64,000 nt of DNA from Ulvibacter algarum (GTDB lineage: Bacteria > Bacteroidota > Bacteroidia > Flavobacteriales > Flavobacteriaceae): the NCBI GenBank assembly GCA_947488905.1, contig CANLBJ010000002.1, forward strand, positions 1 through 64,000, in the 5' to 3' direction. The position numbers and the translations under genes are program-made. Shown one piece after another: positions 9,701 to 19,217 of this stretch. Below the pieces are notes generated by a model. The model saw only the letters and a list, made by a program, of their open reading frames with translations, was not told the origin of the DNA and ran no database searches. Positions within the stretch are counted from its first letter, which is position 1; every line of letters begins with the position of its first letter.

Positions 9701-12700
9701 TGGAGTAATTGTAGCTTGACCAAATGCATCTAATTGTACTGTTATGTTTTGACAAACAGCTGTTGGAGCACTGTCATCTTCTACTAAAATTGTTACTATC
9801 TCGTTACTACTCGAGCCACATGCATCGGTAAAAGTAACCGTTATATCTACAGATGGGCTTTGGGAACAATTAAACGTCTCTTGACTGAATGAAAAGCTCA
9901 GATTGGTACCTGTACTACCACTAGTAATAGCATCTTTGTCTGTTTGTGTTAAGGTATAACTTGCACCCATAAGCGCTACGGTAATTGGATTGGTAACTGG
10001 CACCAAGGGGTCGCATTCATCTACATCATTAATGTTGATAATCACCGTTTCTGGAGCACTTGTGTTTGTTCCGTCACTAACTGTTATTGATAGGGTAAAA
10101 CTCGTAGTCCCGCTTTCAAAATCAAGGTCCCCAGAATCATTTACAGTAAGTAGCCCTGTTGTCGAGTTGATGGCAAAAGGCCCATCCATATCTCCATCTA
10201 TACTTGTATTACCGCTTAAAATAGACCAATTTTCAAAACTAGTTCCTGCATCAGCATCTGTTGCTATAATGTTTCCTATAGGGGTTGTATTTGGCAAATT
10301 CTCGTCTATTGTAAATATGATACCTTGAGTAATTATAGGAGCCTCATCATTATCGCTGATAGTAACTGTTGCACTATCTGAAGCACCTATGGATACATTT
10401 AGATTGTCTGTTCCAGTTAGTGTTACGATCACTGTCTCATCTGGCTCTACTAAGTCATCGGCAATTACAGGTACTGTTATGGTTACAGAGTTTGTATTAG
10501 CTGGAAAGGTAAAACTAGTGCCCAATGCAGTAAAGTCTGTTCCCGAAGTAGCGGTTCCTGCTACAGAAAAAGTGACATTGGTATTGGTAAGGAATTGTTG
10601 TGATGCTGTAATAGTAAATAATCCATTTGTAGCGTCTTCTGCAGCTTGTGTGGTCGCTACTATAGATAAGGTGCCTACCACAACTTCTTCTAGAACCACA
10701 TCATTACCATCACCGCCAACGTAGCTTAATCTTAATGTTTGCCCATTAAAAGGGATAATTGCACCTTCTGCCAAGCCGTTAAAATTTCCGAGGATAGCAT
10801 CTGCACCGTCATTTTCTATTATGGTGAATTGAGCGCCGCTAGAAATAGGTGCTGCTATATTATCTACCAGTGTTAATGTAGCATCTGTAATATCTACAGT
10901 ACCCGTTAAAGCAAGTTGATTGTAATCCGTTCCAGGAGTAGTTTCTCCGTTAATATCTATAGTAAGTTCATCACCTAAAGATAGTGCAGTGTTACCTGTA
11001 ATAGGAAGCTCTCCAGGCATATTAAAACCAGGATCAAAAATGCCATTAAGCGTTACTGTAGATCCTTGTATTAAACTAGATGCCGGTATGCCGTCCAATG
11101 TTTTAAAAGGTCCAGTTACCGCTGTAATAGTAGCGGTTTCTGCTGAAAAAATACCAGCAGTGGGAAATACTATTAGTGCAATGTTTGAAGGACTAGCGGC
11201 AGTACCCGTAACTTGAATGTTACCAGAACCAATGGTATTTACTAATGAATTTGAGAATAGTGCAACACCTGGACTAATTCCGCCTGGACTATTACTTGTA
11301 CTATTACTAATACCGTTAACTATAACATTAGCTCCAGTAGCACTAATAGTTGCAGTATTTATATAAACTCCAATATCACTAACACTGGTCCCTACACCAC
11401 TTATTCCGTCTATAATAACCTGCCCTCCATTGGTGTCTTGTATAGTTGTATTACCAATTAAAACACCATAGTTAAACATGCCTGATGAGATTAAGGCACC
11501 TTGTCCAGTTATGGTAATACCTCCTCCACTAGCTCTTACTTCTGTTGTATTAAGATCTACACCGTTACCTTCACCATTGCTCCCAGCTGAAGTACCATCT
11601 ATCATTATCATACCCATTCCTATAGCCTCTACAGTGCTTGTGTTCATAGAAATACCATAATTGGAGCTGCCTGATCCTAGCCCTGAGGTTCCATTAATAC
11701 TGATACTTCCATCATCAGATTGAACAATTGTACCCCCTTTTAATTCTACACCATAATTAAAATTTGTTCCATCTCCGCCAGTACCCGTTATGTTAATAGC
11801 TCCGGTTCCTATATTATTAATAGCGGCACCTCCAGAAAGTAGTACACCTCGATTTGCATCTGCAGTACCGCTAATTGCTCCCTGTCCCGTTACAGCAATA
11901 CTTCCACCAGCAGTACTAATCGTTGTGCCAACTCCATCAATATAAATTCCGTTATTGTCATTATCGCCCCCTGTTGAAGTACCGTCTAAAACAATAGAAC
12001 CAATACCAGTAGCTTGCACAACCGCACCTGTTTCTATTTGAATACCATCATTATTGTTTGTTCCTGCACCAGAAGTACCGTTTAAGGTAATGGTCCCTTC
12101 TTGGGTTTCAATGGTAAAGTCGTTTCCAAATAACCAGATACCATCATTATTAATACCAGTTGAAGTTAAGGAACCTTGCCCTGTTAGGTTGATATCTCCA
12201 ATGGTTGTGGTAATACCACCGTCCATAACAATACCAAAATTACGATCTGTTCCTGTTCCGGATCCTGTACCATTAACGTTAATGTTACCTCCAGCTAGGT
12301 CTTCTACGGTAGTATTAAAGCCTATATAAATACCTGCATTATCAATTCCCGGTCCATTACCGCCGGTACCATTAAACTGCATACCAGCTCCAGTAGTTCT
12401 AACAATTGAGTTGTTTTGTATTGCTATACCAAGATTTGCAGCTGTACCATCAGCTCCGGTTCCAATTAATGTAATTGAACCACTTCCTGTGGCTTCTACA
12501 GTAGCTCCTTCTGTAATATTAACACCATAGATACCAGTAAAAACTGTAGTACTACCTGTACCGTTAAACATAATAGAACCCATACCTGTTGTTGTCACAG
12601 TTGCAGTGTCAATTTTTACACCACTACTATTAGCACCAGCAGAAGTGCCTGAAGTATTTGCATTAAAATTAATGTCTCCATCTTCTGCAGTAATGATGGA

Positions 12701-14902
12701 GGTTACTTCAATAGTATGTGTTGCATTAAAATTAATCGCTCCAAAACCTAAGGTGCTTATGTTTGCAAAACCTTTAATATAGCCAGCAATCACGCCATAG
12801 GTACCTGTGCCAATATGAGTTGGGTTTGTTTGAAAGCGCACCGTGTCATCTGTCCCAGCATTAATGTTTAAATCTGCATCAAAACCAGCATCTACACCTT
12901 CTATATTTACCGTATCTATACCAGGAATATTAAAAGATTCTGTACTAATGGTTAGACTATTGGTTGGGTTTGTAAAGGTGACTAATTCTGCCTGTGTAGA
13001 ATCTATGTTATTAAAACCAGGTGTTGCCTCATTTTGTAGTGTGATTGTTTCTGCAGCTCCTGTAAATGTAAATACACGATCTACAACGTCTAGATTGTCA
13101 ATAACAGGCTCTAGTCCCAAATATCTTATAAAACCGTTTCCTGTGATACCTACAGAACCATCACTTTCATTTTCATGAAGGTGCTCAACGGTAGCAAAAG
13201 TACCGCCACCTTGCAGTGTTAAGATATCGCCAGGATTAGTGTTATTCTGTGTCCCTCCATCATAATAAATATTGTCTGTAATATTTCCGCCAGAAAAATC
13301 TGTGGTAAAGGAGTCGTCACCACCATTAGTATTTATAGTAATGTCTCCTGTTACAGATGCAATAGGGATATCTATGGTATTGGCATCTATTTGTATGGTG
13401 CCTGTACCTGCGGTAAGAGGATTAATTGGGTCTGTAAGGCGATAATTGGTGCCGTTAATTGTAATAGTAAGATCATCATCTCTATCATCGTTGTCTGTAA
13501 ACTCTAGGTCGCCATTGCCATCAATTAAGATATTTGCCGCAGGTAATTCAAAAACATAAGCAGCTCCAGCATAAGGTAATTCGTTTGCTCCATTTGCATC
13601 GTGACTTTCTGAAAGTGCTCCTACTAATATAATATTGTTAGATATAGCTACTCGAAACCCAAACAGATCATTAAGATCCCTATCTGATGTTACTATTTTT
13701 TGAATTTCTAGCCAGACACCATTAGCATCTCTTTTAAATATGTAGCCAGAACCTGCACCTGATAGGGGGTTGTTTCCTGATGCATCTTCATCTTCTGAAG
13801 CTGCCCCCACTATTACATAATCTCCAAACATAGCTACGTCTACCCCAAAATAGTCATAGTCATTACGATCTGAGGCTACAATTTTTTGTATCTCTATCCA
13901 ATTGCCATTTACATCTTTCTCAAAAATATAAGCAGCCCCACTATTATTTAATGAATTGGCGCCACTTACGTCTTCATCTTCTAGATATGTTCCAATAATT
14001 AAGTAATCATTAGAAATTGATACGGTTGCTCCAAATTCATCTCCATCACCACGATCTGATGCAATAATTTTTTGAGTTTCAACCCAGGTACCACTCATGT
14101 CACGTTCAAAAATATATGCAGCGCCAGCTCCAAATAAATAATTCATACCGTTTTGGTCAAAATTTTCGCCTATTGCGCTAACTATAATAGTTGTGCCAGA
14201 TATAGAAACCTGAGACCCAAATTCACTTTCGGCACTACGGTCTGATGCAACTATTTTTTGTACCTCTATCCATAAGCCATTTATGTCACGTTCAAAAATA
14301 TAAGCAGCACCACTATCATTAATTGTATTAGTGTCATTCTCGTCTTCATCATCTCTATAAGCTCCTACTATTAATAAATCATCAGATATAGAAACCTGAT
14401 TACCAAAAAAATCACCAAAGCCACGATCTGAGGCAACTATTTTTTGGGTCTCTAGCCAGTTGCCATTTATATCACGTTTAAAAATATAGACAGCACCAGC
14501 TCCATTTATTGGGTTGTTTCCTGTCTCATCTAGTCTATTAAATATTGCACCAACTATCGCATAATCACCAGATATAGCAGTGCTAATTCCAAAATTATTA
14601 TTGGCCTCTCTATCTGAGGCTACTAACTTCTGTCCTTCTGTCCAAACTCCATTAGTGTCTCTTTCATAAATGTATGCTGATCCAGCAAAATTTAGTGTGT
14701 TTAGACCATTTGCATCTTCACTTTCACGATCTGCACCTATAATAGCGTAGTCACCAGAGATGTCAAGACTACTACTAAATCTATCTGTCATATCACGGTC
14801 AGAGGCTACTAATTTTTGTGCTTCATCAAAGTTTTGAGAGTGTAAGTTTGCTGAGAATAATCCTATAAAAAATAGGATTAAGAGAGGTGTTGTTTGTTTC
14901 AT
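6773..14902 (-). CDS. Giant multidomain secreted protein (FG-GAP-like repeats, beta-helix-like repeats, Calx-beta, cadherin-like, lamin-tail-like, HYR-like repeats, T9SS type A sorting domain)
   Basis: 2709-aa ORF. Signal peptide MKQTTPLLILFFIGLFSANLHSQ; repeated GxxVSISGDYxIIGA...GAAYIFERD; C-terminus LSLYPNPASDFMILENPKNLALKNARLIDMTGRIV...FQIIKR typical of T9SS substrates. Confidence 0.93.
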   Translation of the reverse strand: MKQTTPLLILFFIGLFSANLHSQNFDEAQKLVASDRDMTDRFSSSLDISGDYAIIGADRESEDANGLNTLNFAGSAYIYERDTNGVWTEGQKLVASDREANNNFGISTAISGDYAIVGAIFNRLDETGNNPINGAGAVYIFKRDINGNWLETQKIVASDRGFGDFFGNQVSISDDLLIVGAYRDDEDENDTNTINDSGAAYIFERDINGLWIEVQKIVASDRSAESEFGSQVSISGTTIIVSAIGENFDQNGMNYLFGAGAAYIFERDMSGTWVETQKIIASDRGDGDEFGATVSISNDYLIIGTYLEDEDVSGANSLNNSGAAYIFEKDVNGNWIEIQKIVASDRNDYDYFGVDVAMFGDYVIVGAASEDEDASGNNPLSGAGSGYIFKRDANGVWLEIQKIVTSDRDLNDLFGFRVAISNNIILVGALSESHDANGANELPYAGAAYVFELPAANILIDGNGDLEFTDNDDRDDDLTITINGTNYRLTDPINPLTAGTGTIQIDANTIDIPIASVTGDITINTNGGDDSFTTDFSGGNITDNIYYDGGTQNNTNPGDILTLQGGGTFATVEHLHENESDGSVGITGNGFIRYLGLEPVIDNLDVVDRVFTFTGAAETITLQNEATPGFNNIDSTQAELVTFTNPTNSLTISTESFNIPGIDTVNIEGVDAGFDADLNINAGTDDTVRFQTNPTHIGTGTYGVIAGYIKGFANISTLGFGAINFNATHTIEVTSIITAEDGDINFNANTSGTSAGANSSGVKIDTATVTTTGMGSIMFNGTGSTTVFTGIYGVNITEGATVEATGSGSITLIGTGADGTAANLGIAIQNNSIVRTTGAGMQFNGTGGNGPGIDNAGIYIGFNTTVEDLAGGNINVNGTGSGTGTDRNFGIVMDGGITTTIGDINLTGQGSLTSTGINNDGIWLFGNDFTIETQEGTITLNGTSGAGTNNNDGIQIETGAVVQATGIGSIVLDGTSTGGDNDNNGIYIDGVGTTISTAGGSIAVTGQGAISGTADANRGVLLSGGAAINNIGTGAINITGTGGDGTNFNYGVELKGGTIVQSDDGSISINGTSGLGSGSSNYGISMNTSTVEAIGMGMIMIDGTSAGSNGEGNGVDLNTTEVRASGGGITITGQGALISSGMFNYGVLIGNTTIQDTNGGQVIIDGISGVGTSVSDIGVYINTATISATGANVIVNGISNSTSNSPGGISPGVALFSNSLVNTIGSGNIQVTGTAASPSNIALIVFPTAGIFSAETATITAVTGPFKTLDGIPASSLIQGSTVTLNGIFDPGFNMPGELPITGNTALSLGDELTIDINGETTPGTDYNQLALTGTVDITDATLTLVDNIAAPISSGAQFTIIENDGADAILGNFNGLAEGAIIPFNGQTLRLSYVGGDGNDVVLEEVVVGTLSIVATTQAAEDATNGLFTITASQQFLTNTNVTFSVAGTATSGTDFTALGTSFTFPANTNSVTITVPVIADDLVEPDETVIVTLTGTDNLNVSIGASDSATVTISDNDEAPIITQGIIFTIDENLPNTTPIGNIIATDADAGTSFENWSILSGNTSIDGDMDGPFAINSTTGLLTVNDSGDLDFESGTTSFTLSITVSDGTNTSAPETVIININDVDECDPLVPVTNPITVALMGASYTLTQTDKDAITSGSTGTNLSFSFSQETFNCSQSPSVDITVTFTDACGSSSNEIVTILVEDDSAPTAVCQNITVQLDAFGQATITPDQLDGGSTDNCSTVLTFNASQTDFTCADLATAGTPLAPLLITGVIDADLTGGTPKAVELKVQEDIADLSLYGIGSANNGGGSDGEEFTFPADAVTAGTYIYIATDDAMFSAFFGFDPTYINGAVAINGDDAVELFFNGTVIDTFGDINVNGDGQAWEYTDGWAYRNNEQTTNAGVFNPNNWSYSGPTALDNETTNSTAATPFPLGTFTTTPTTTSTVSVVLTVTDETGNTAMCTALVTVEDILPPTITCPENVEAVTDLGQCTATNVALGSPSVFDNCSVISITNDAPAVYPLGITVVTWTVTDTSGNANTCLQEVSITDNELPIAVCQNFTIQLDATGTASIAPEELDGGSTDNCTIASIYISQDTFTCDDLGDNLVTLFVEDASGNVQECTAIITVEDIIPPTLVCMNISEELDANGMVILDYTQLIDPASTDNCAIVDGSLSISEFNCTNIGDNTVTLTVVDASGNEATCTAIVTVLDNSIPVASCQSITVILDDMGIATITPEQLDAGSDNNCGNVTLSIDIDSFDCTNVGDNTVTLTVTNDNGAMASCEATVTVIEETAPIALCQDITVTLDDTGVATITPDLLDAGSTDNCGVVTLSLDQDTFTCANVGENIVTLIATDASGNTAICPATVTVVDATNPIAICQDLTIVLDENGLASIVAEDINNGSSDACGISEISIDIDTFSCANFGDNSVTLTVTDSNGNTSSCVATVTVTQIVEAPIAMCTNITVTLDENGMATITPANIDGGSSGNGCSNGLSIDIDTFTCANVGLNDVTLTVTNGDGETASCVATVNIVDTLAPIITCPEDVVVIAALAPYELPDFVDNDTVIVTDNCLDTLTITQDPAVGTVVEEGETAVTITVTDPSGNEIACSFNIFVDPSLGNDVYAANLKTLSLYPNPASDFMILENPKNLALKNARLIDMTGRIVKQFDLSRLSTERVLDISEIASANYFLIVEGKTENVSFQIIKR
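9170..9600 (-). other. Lamin-tail-like (LTD) insertion between HYR-like repeats
   Basis: LLITGVIDADLTGGTPKAVELKVQEDIADLSLYGIGSANNGGGSDGEEFTFPADAVTAGTYIYIATDD...INGDDAVELFFNGTVIDTFGDINVNGDGQAWEYTDGWAYRN. Confidence 0.65.
13560..14850 (-). repeat. About seven FG-GAP/integrin-alpha-like repeats in the N-terminus of the giant protein
   Basis: Recurrent EAQKLVASDR...FGxxVSISGDYxIIGA...GAAYIFERDxNGxW blocks of about 60 aa. Confidence 0.8.
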
Positions 14903-15057
14903 AATTTAATTTGGTTAAATAGAAACTACAATATACAAATTAACAAGACTTTATGAAATACGTATTTGTACGTGTAAAATGATGTGAATACTTGTTGTGA
15001 TACTGTTAAAGACTTGTAAATACGGGTGTTATTTGTGCTTTGCGTGTGGCATTTTGA

Positions 15058-15966
15058 TTAAAATGTGGGAAAGAGCGTGCTTATTTTTTTTGCAACAGGT
15101 GCCTTAATAAATATCTGATCTTGAGTGGAAGGATGCTTAAAAGCAATTGAAAACGCTTGAAGATATAAGCCATTTCCTTTGCCTTGGTTGTCAATGTTAC
15201 CGTAGGTTTTTTCGCCAAAAATAGGGTTGCCTATATGTAACATGTGTTTTCTTAATTGGTGTCTTCTACCTGTGTGAGGATTTAGCTCTAATAAATTGAG
15301 GGCTAGGTATTTTGTAGAGGCTATTGTTTGTAGCACTTTAAAACTTGATAAAGAGGGTTTTTCATCAATAGGCTCTTCTATTTTCCCTTCGGAAACCTGT
15401 CTTCCAATGGTAACAGCTAGGTATTTTTTGTCAACTTTTCTATCTTTAAATAACAGGTGTAACGCCTTTAAAGTTTCCGAAGTTTTACCAATTAACAGGC
15501 AGCCACTTGTAGGGTAATCTAAACGGTGAGCGGGGAGAGGTCTCTCTAATGCATCTTTTTGAGTGCTTTTTTTTAATAAAGTAGGTAGCGCATTTTCGAT
15601 GGTGTATTTTTTATTACCACTTACCTCAACACCTGCTGGTTTATTAATAATGGCTAGATAGTCGTCCTCATATAAAATGTCAATAGCTATTGAGATTTCA
15701 GGTTTTTTTGAAACCGCATCATCTTTTAGTATTGAAATAACATCACCGTTTTTAACAAAATCTGCGGTAAAGGCTTTCTTGTTATTTAAAAGAATACGAC
15801 CAGATTTTATTGCTTTTTTAAACGCTTTGCGAGAAGTTATGGTAACAAAAGTGCCGGCAGAAATATCTGAGAGTCTTAATGTCTCTTTAATAGTAGTTAA
15901 GGTGCAGGTCTCTGTAATTATATTTTTTTTGCTATTGCTCAAGTTGTTTTTTATAATTGAATGCAT
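15058..15966 (-). CDS. RluA-family RNA pseudouridine synthase (start uncertain; ORF opens at 15996)
   Basis: YEDDYLAIINKPAGVEVSG...LPAHRLDYPTSGCLLIGKT...NPHTGRRHQLRKHMLHIGNPIFGEKTYG. The ORF start overlaps the next upstream CDS. Confidence 0.88.
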   Translation of the reverse strand: MHSIIKNNLSNSKKNIITETCTLTTIKETLRLSDISAGTFVTITSRKAFKKAIKSGRILLNNKKAFTADFVKNGDVISILKDDAVSKKPEISIAIDILYEDDYLAIINKPAGVEVSGNKKYTIENALPTLLKKSTQKDALERPLPAHRLDYPTSGCLLIGKTSETLKALHLLFKDRKVDKKYLAVTIGRQVSEGKIEEPIDEKPSLSSFKVLQTIASTKYLALNLLELNPHTGRRHQLRKHMLHIGNPIFGEKTYGNIDNQGKGNGLYLQAFSIAFKHPSTQDQIFIKAPVAKKISTLFPTF

Positions 15967-16249
15967 ATATAAACAAACCAAAACCAAACAAGCCAAAGCC
16001 TAGCGCTTGACCTATCCCTAACAATCCGCTTAAGTTTAGCGAATCTTCTATACTGTAATTAAATAATCCTAGGGTCATACTCAAGGTACTTGCAATCCCG
16101 AAAAATAAATAAATACAAAAACCAATAAGCATTATCTTAAAAGCCATTTTTTTATGCTTCACTACTAGTATGATACAGGCAATGAGAATGACGATGTTAA
16201 TAAGCCAGAATAGACCTTGACTTATATATGCAGAAATCTGGTAATCCAT
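15932..16249 (-). CDS. Small multi-pass membrane protein, hypothetical
   Basis: 105-aa hydrophobic ORF with predicted transmembrane stretches; short spacing to its neighbour. Confidence 0.7.
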   Translation of the reverse strand: MDYQISAYISQGLFWLINIVILIACIILVVKHKKMAFKIMLIGFCIYLFFGIASTLSMTLGLFNYSIEDSLNLSGLLGIGQALGFGLFGFGLFIYAFNYKKQLEQ

Positions 16250-16252
16250 ATT

Positions 16253-16582
16253 TTATTTTACTGGTACTTTAGTGTAATTCTTTGCAAAAATGAATAGACC
16301 TATTATTAATAAACCATATGATAATGCCTGTAATGTAAACATGGTGTCTAGTGATAATTCAAATAGATCTAAGTCCATTAAAAAATCTGATAAAGCAAAA
16401 ATAATGGTTCTCATTATAGTTGTTGCAAAAGAGGATATTGCCCCTATAAGCATAAGGATAGTGCCCAGTGAGCTGCTTTTTTTAACCAGAAGACCACAGG
16501 CAATGATGGCTAGTATTTCAAAAAAAACATAGAGTATTTGAAGTGTGGCTTGTAAAAAGTCTATATCTAATATGCTATTCAT
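16253..16582 (-). CDS. Small multi-pass membrane protein, hypothetical, resembles the 15932-16249 product
   Basis: 109-aa hydrophobic ORF; C-terminus YGLLIIGLFIFAKNYTK resembles FGLFGFGLFIYAFNYKK. Confidence 0.7.
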   Translation of the reverse strand: MNSILDIDFLQATLQILYVFFEILAIIACGLLVKKSSSLGTILMLIGAISSFATTIMRTIIFALSDFLMDLDLFELSLDTMFTLQALSYGLLIIGLFIFAKNYTKVPVK

Positions 16583-16596
16583 GATAAAGGTATGTT

Positions 16597-17274
16597 TTAG
16601 TCTTCTAATAAATCTGGGCGTAACTCTTCTGTGCGTTTAAAGGCTTGCTCTTCGCGCCACTGGTCAATTTTCTCATTGTGACCACTTAATAAAATATCAG
16701 GTACTTTCCAGCCTTTATATTCTGCAGGTCTAGTGTAGATAGGAGGTGCTAATAAATCATCTTGAAAACTGTCTGTCAAAGCGCTTGTCTCATTACCTAA
16801 AACTCCTGGTAATAATCTAATAACTGCATCACAAACTATTGCCGCAGCAAGCTCTCCACCACTTAATACAAAATCACCTACAGAGATTTCGCGGGTGATA
16901 AATTGATCTCTCACACGCTGGTCTACACCTTTATAATGCCCACATAATAAGATGATATTTTCTTGACAAGAAAGTTGGTTTGCAATCCCTTGGTTTAAAG
17001 TCTCACCATCTGGTGTCATATATATAATCTCGTCATAATCGCGTTCTGCTTTTAACTTAGAGATGCACTTATCTATAGGCTCAATCATCATCACCATACC
17101 AGCGCCACCGCCAAACTGGTAATCGTCTATCTGGTTATAGTTGTTAGTAGAAAAATCGCGTAGATTGTGCATATGCACTTCTACCAATCCCTTCTCAATA
17201 GCGCGCTTTAAAATGCTCGCTTCAAAAGGACTTTTTAATAATTCTGGTAATACCGTGATAATATCTATACGCAT
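16597..17274 (-). CDS. trmD: tRNA (guanine-N1)-methyltransferase
   Basis: [25 protein letters not shown]...[13 protein letters not shown]...[33 protein letters not shown]. Confidence 0.97.
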   Translation of the reverse strand: MRIDIITVLPELLKSPFEASILKRAIEKGLVEVHMHNLRDFSTNNYNQIDDYQFGGGAGMVMMIEPIDKCISKLKAERDYDEIIYMTPDGETLNQGIANQLSCQENIILLCGHYKGVDQRVRDQFITREISVGDFVLSGGELAAAIVCDAVIRLLPGVLGNETSALTDSFQDDLLAPPIYTRPAEYKGWKVPDILLSGHNEKIDQWREEQAFKRTEELRPDLLED

Positions 17275-17343
17275 GATGAGGTTTATTATGGCTGCAAAAA
17301 TACGTGTTTTGTCTGTCTTATTTCTCCGGAAATAGTAATGATT

Positions 17344-17793
17344 TTAACTCTGTGGTGTTTTCCAAGCATAGTTAAAGACTTCAATATCTCTTTTAAATCC
17401 TAGCTTTTCATATAAATGTTGTGCAGGGTTGTCAAATGCAGTCTCTAGCATAATACTTTTTGAGTTTTCTGCTGTTGCAAATTCTTGCGCTCTCAATAAT
17501 AATGCTTTACCTACGCCTTTTGCTCTAGCTTCACTTGCTACAAAGAGATCATTTAAAAGGTAATCTCGCTTCATTGAGACCGAAGAAAATAGAGGGTACA
17601 ATTGTGTAAAGCCTAACGCTTTATTATTGTCATCTAATGCGATAAAAATAGTAGATTCTACATTATCAAATCTTGCTTTTAAAAAAGTATACGCACCACT
17701 CAAGTCTGTTGGTTTACCATAAAACTGACGGTAACTGTCAAATAAAGGCGTGAGTTGTTCTAAATGTTGTTTTGTTGCTTTAAGTACTTTCAT
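17344..17793 (-). CDS. GNAT family N-acetyltransferase
   Basis: LNDLFVASEARAKGVGKALLLRAQEFA...LETAFDNPAQHLYEKLGFKRD. Confidence 0.9.
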   Translation of the reverse strand: MKVLKATKQHLEQLTPLFDSYRQFYGKPTDLSGAYTFLKARFDNVESTIFIALDDNNKALGFTQLYPLFSSVSMKRDYLLNDLFVASEARAKGVGKALLLRAQEFATAENSKSIMLETAFDNPAQHLYEKLGFKRDIEVFNYAWKTPQS

Positions 17794-17804
17794 TTTAAGA
17801 TGTT

Positions 17805-19079
17805 TTAATTATCATCATTGCTTTCATCTTCTTTACCGTCAAAGATACGTTTAAGCAGCCCAGGAGTAGTATCGTTTTCTTTTTTTGCTTTTCTTTCTGC
17901 TCTATTTTGCTCTCTACTTGCTTTGCGGAGGGTGTTTTTTTCTTCAGAAGATAGCTTGTCTTTTTGTTCTTTAGTCAAGCTTTCCCATTTTGTGGGAGTG
18001 TCTTTAAAAGCATCTTTATATTCTATACTGTTATCTGTTTCTCCCTTAAAGGCGTGTATCCATCCATTTTTAAAAATATTGATTACAGAAGGTAAGATAC
18101 CTGCTTCTACATTATTTAAATCTCCCTCTAGCGGTACTCTCGTAGCTAGTGTGTCTGTGCCTTGGTTTTTCAAAACAAATTTAAAGAAGCCAACAAATCC
18201 TTCCCATAGTACGCCTAAAAAACCATCATCTTTCCCTATGAGTTTACTGTCTTTTAATAATGGCTTTACGTAGCCTTTAAAGTAACCGTCTGCAATAGCA
18301 ATCTCGCTATAAAGGCCAAAATCTCCATCTTCAAAATCTATACCTGCATAATGTCTTGTAAACGGGTTTAAAGCAGTTGCGTTAGCGTTTTCTAAGGCAA
18401 AATTTAGGTTCATATCTGGAATCTCTTTAATTATATTCATCTCACCATCTAGCGAAACCGCTCCTCCGCCAAAAGAGACTCCGGTAGCATTAATAGGTGA
18501 AGGGAGCACTCTTTCTTTTTCTATTACGTTACGTAAGTTAGAAGCTGTTAATTCTACTTTAGCAACTTGAATGTCAATATCTGGGTCAGTCTCTAGTTGT
18601 ACAAAAGCAAACTTACCATCGTGAACTTTAAACTCATTAATTTCTAAAGGGATTATTTCTGTAAGTGCTTTTGTCCAATCTTCTATTTCTGCTTCACCAC
18701 CTTCTGGAACAGACTGTTGGTCTTCATAGACATAAATAACTTCTGGGCTAATCATTAGAATCCCTGCAACGATTTCGCCTTTAAATAGGGGTCTCCATTG
18801 TATTGAAATATCTGTTTTAGGAAAATTTAAAAAAGGGACTTGAGAACCTGCGTCTACTTTATTGAGATACATACCTTCAATAACGTATGCCCCACGGTAG
18901 AGTGCCATGTCTACGTCTGAGACTTCGCCGTAAAAGCCAGGGATATCTGCGAGTGTTTCGTTTATTTTATCCTTTACCCAATATGGAAGATATATTCTTG
19001 CAGCAACAAGAAGTATTAAAATGAGAATAGGAAATATGTACCTTTTCTTTTTGTATGCTTTTCTTTTTTTGTTTGTCAT
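17805..19079 (-). CDS. AsmA/DUF748-like membrane-anchored protein
   Basis: N-terminal TM anchor, then IYLPYWVKDKINETLADIPGFYGEVSDVDMALYRGAYVIEGMYLNKV. Confidence 0.7.
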   Translation of the reverse strand: MTNKKRKAYKKKRYIFPILILILLVAARIYLPYWVKDKINETLADIPGFYGEVSDVDMALYRGAYVIEGMYLNKVDAGSQVPFLNFPKTDISIQWRPLFKGEIVAGILMISPEVIYVYEDQQSVPEGGEAEIEDWTKALTEIIPLEINEFKVHDGKFAFVQLETDPDIDIQVAKVELTASNLRNVIEKERVLPSPINATGVSFGGGAVSLDGEMNIIKEIPDMNLNFALENANATALNPFTRHYAGIDFEDGDFGLYSEIAIADGYFKGYVKPLLKDSKLIGKDDGFLGVLWEGFVGFFKFVLKNQGTDTLATRVPLEGDLNNVEAGILPSVINIFKNGWIHAFKGETDNSIEYKDAFKDTPTKWESLTKEQKDKLSSEEKNTLRKASREQNRAERKAKKENDTTPGLLKRIFDGKEDESNDDN

Positions 19080-19145
19080 AAAAAACGCTTCAACACAAAT
19101 ATGTGATTTTTAGACATTTAATTGAGTTAATGAACTGCTAAAAAA

Positions 19146-19182
19146 AAAGCTCGCTCAAACCTTAATGGTAAGAGCGAGCTTT
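19146..19182 (-). terminator. Rho-independent terminator of the GAPDH gene
   Basis: 11-bp stem AAAGCTCGCTC / GAGCGAGCTTT; A tract on plus at 19141-19148 gives a U tract on minus. Confidence 0.85.
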
Positions 19183-19217
19183 AAATGTTTAACATTTTTC
19201 GCCGTAAGGCAAACCTA

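Noticed and set aside
3106-13178. Many plus-strand ORFs (e.g. 4096-4497, 5523-5969, 7275-7754, 7914-8429, 12843-13178) inside the giant genes
   Set aside because: They are antisense to verified giant minus-strand frames; repeat-rich, Val/Ser/Thr-rich translations without recognisable domains are typical shadow ORFs.
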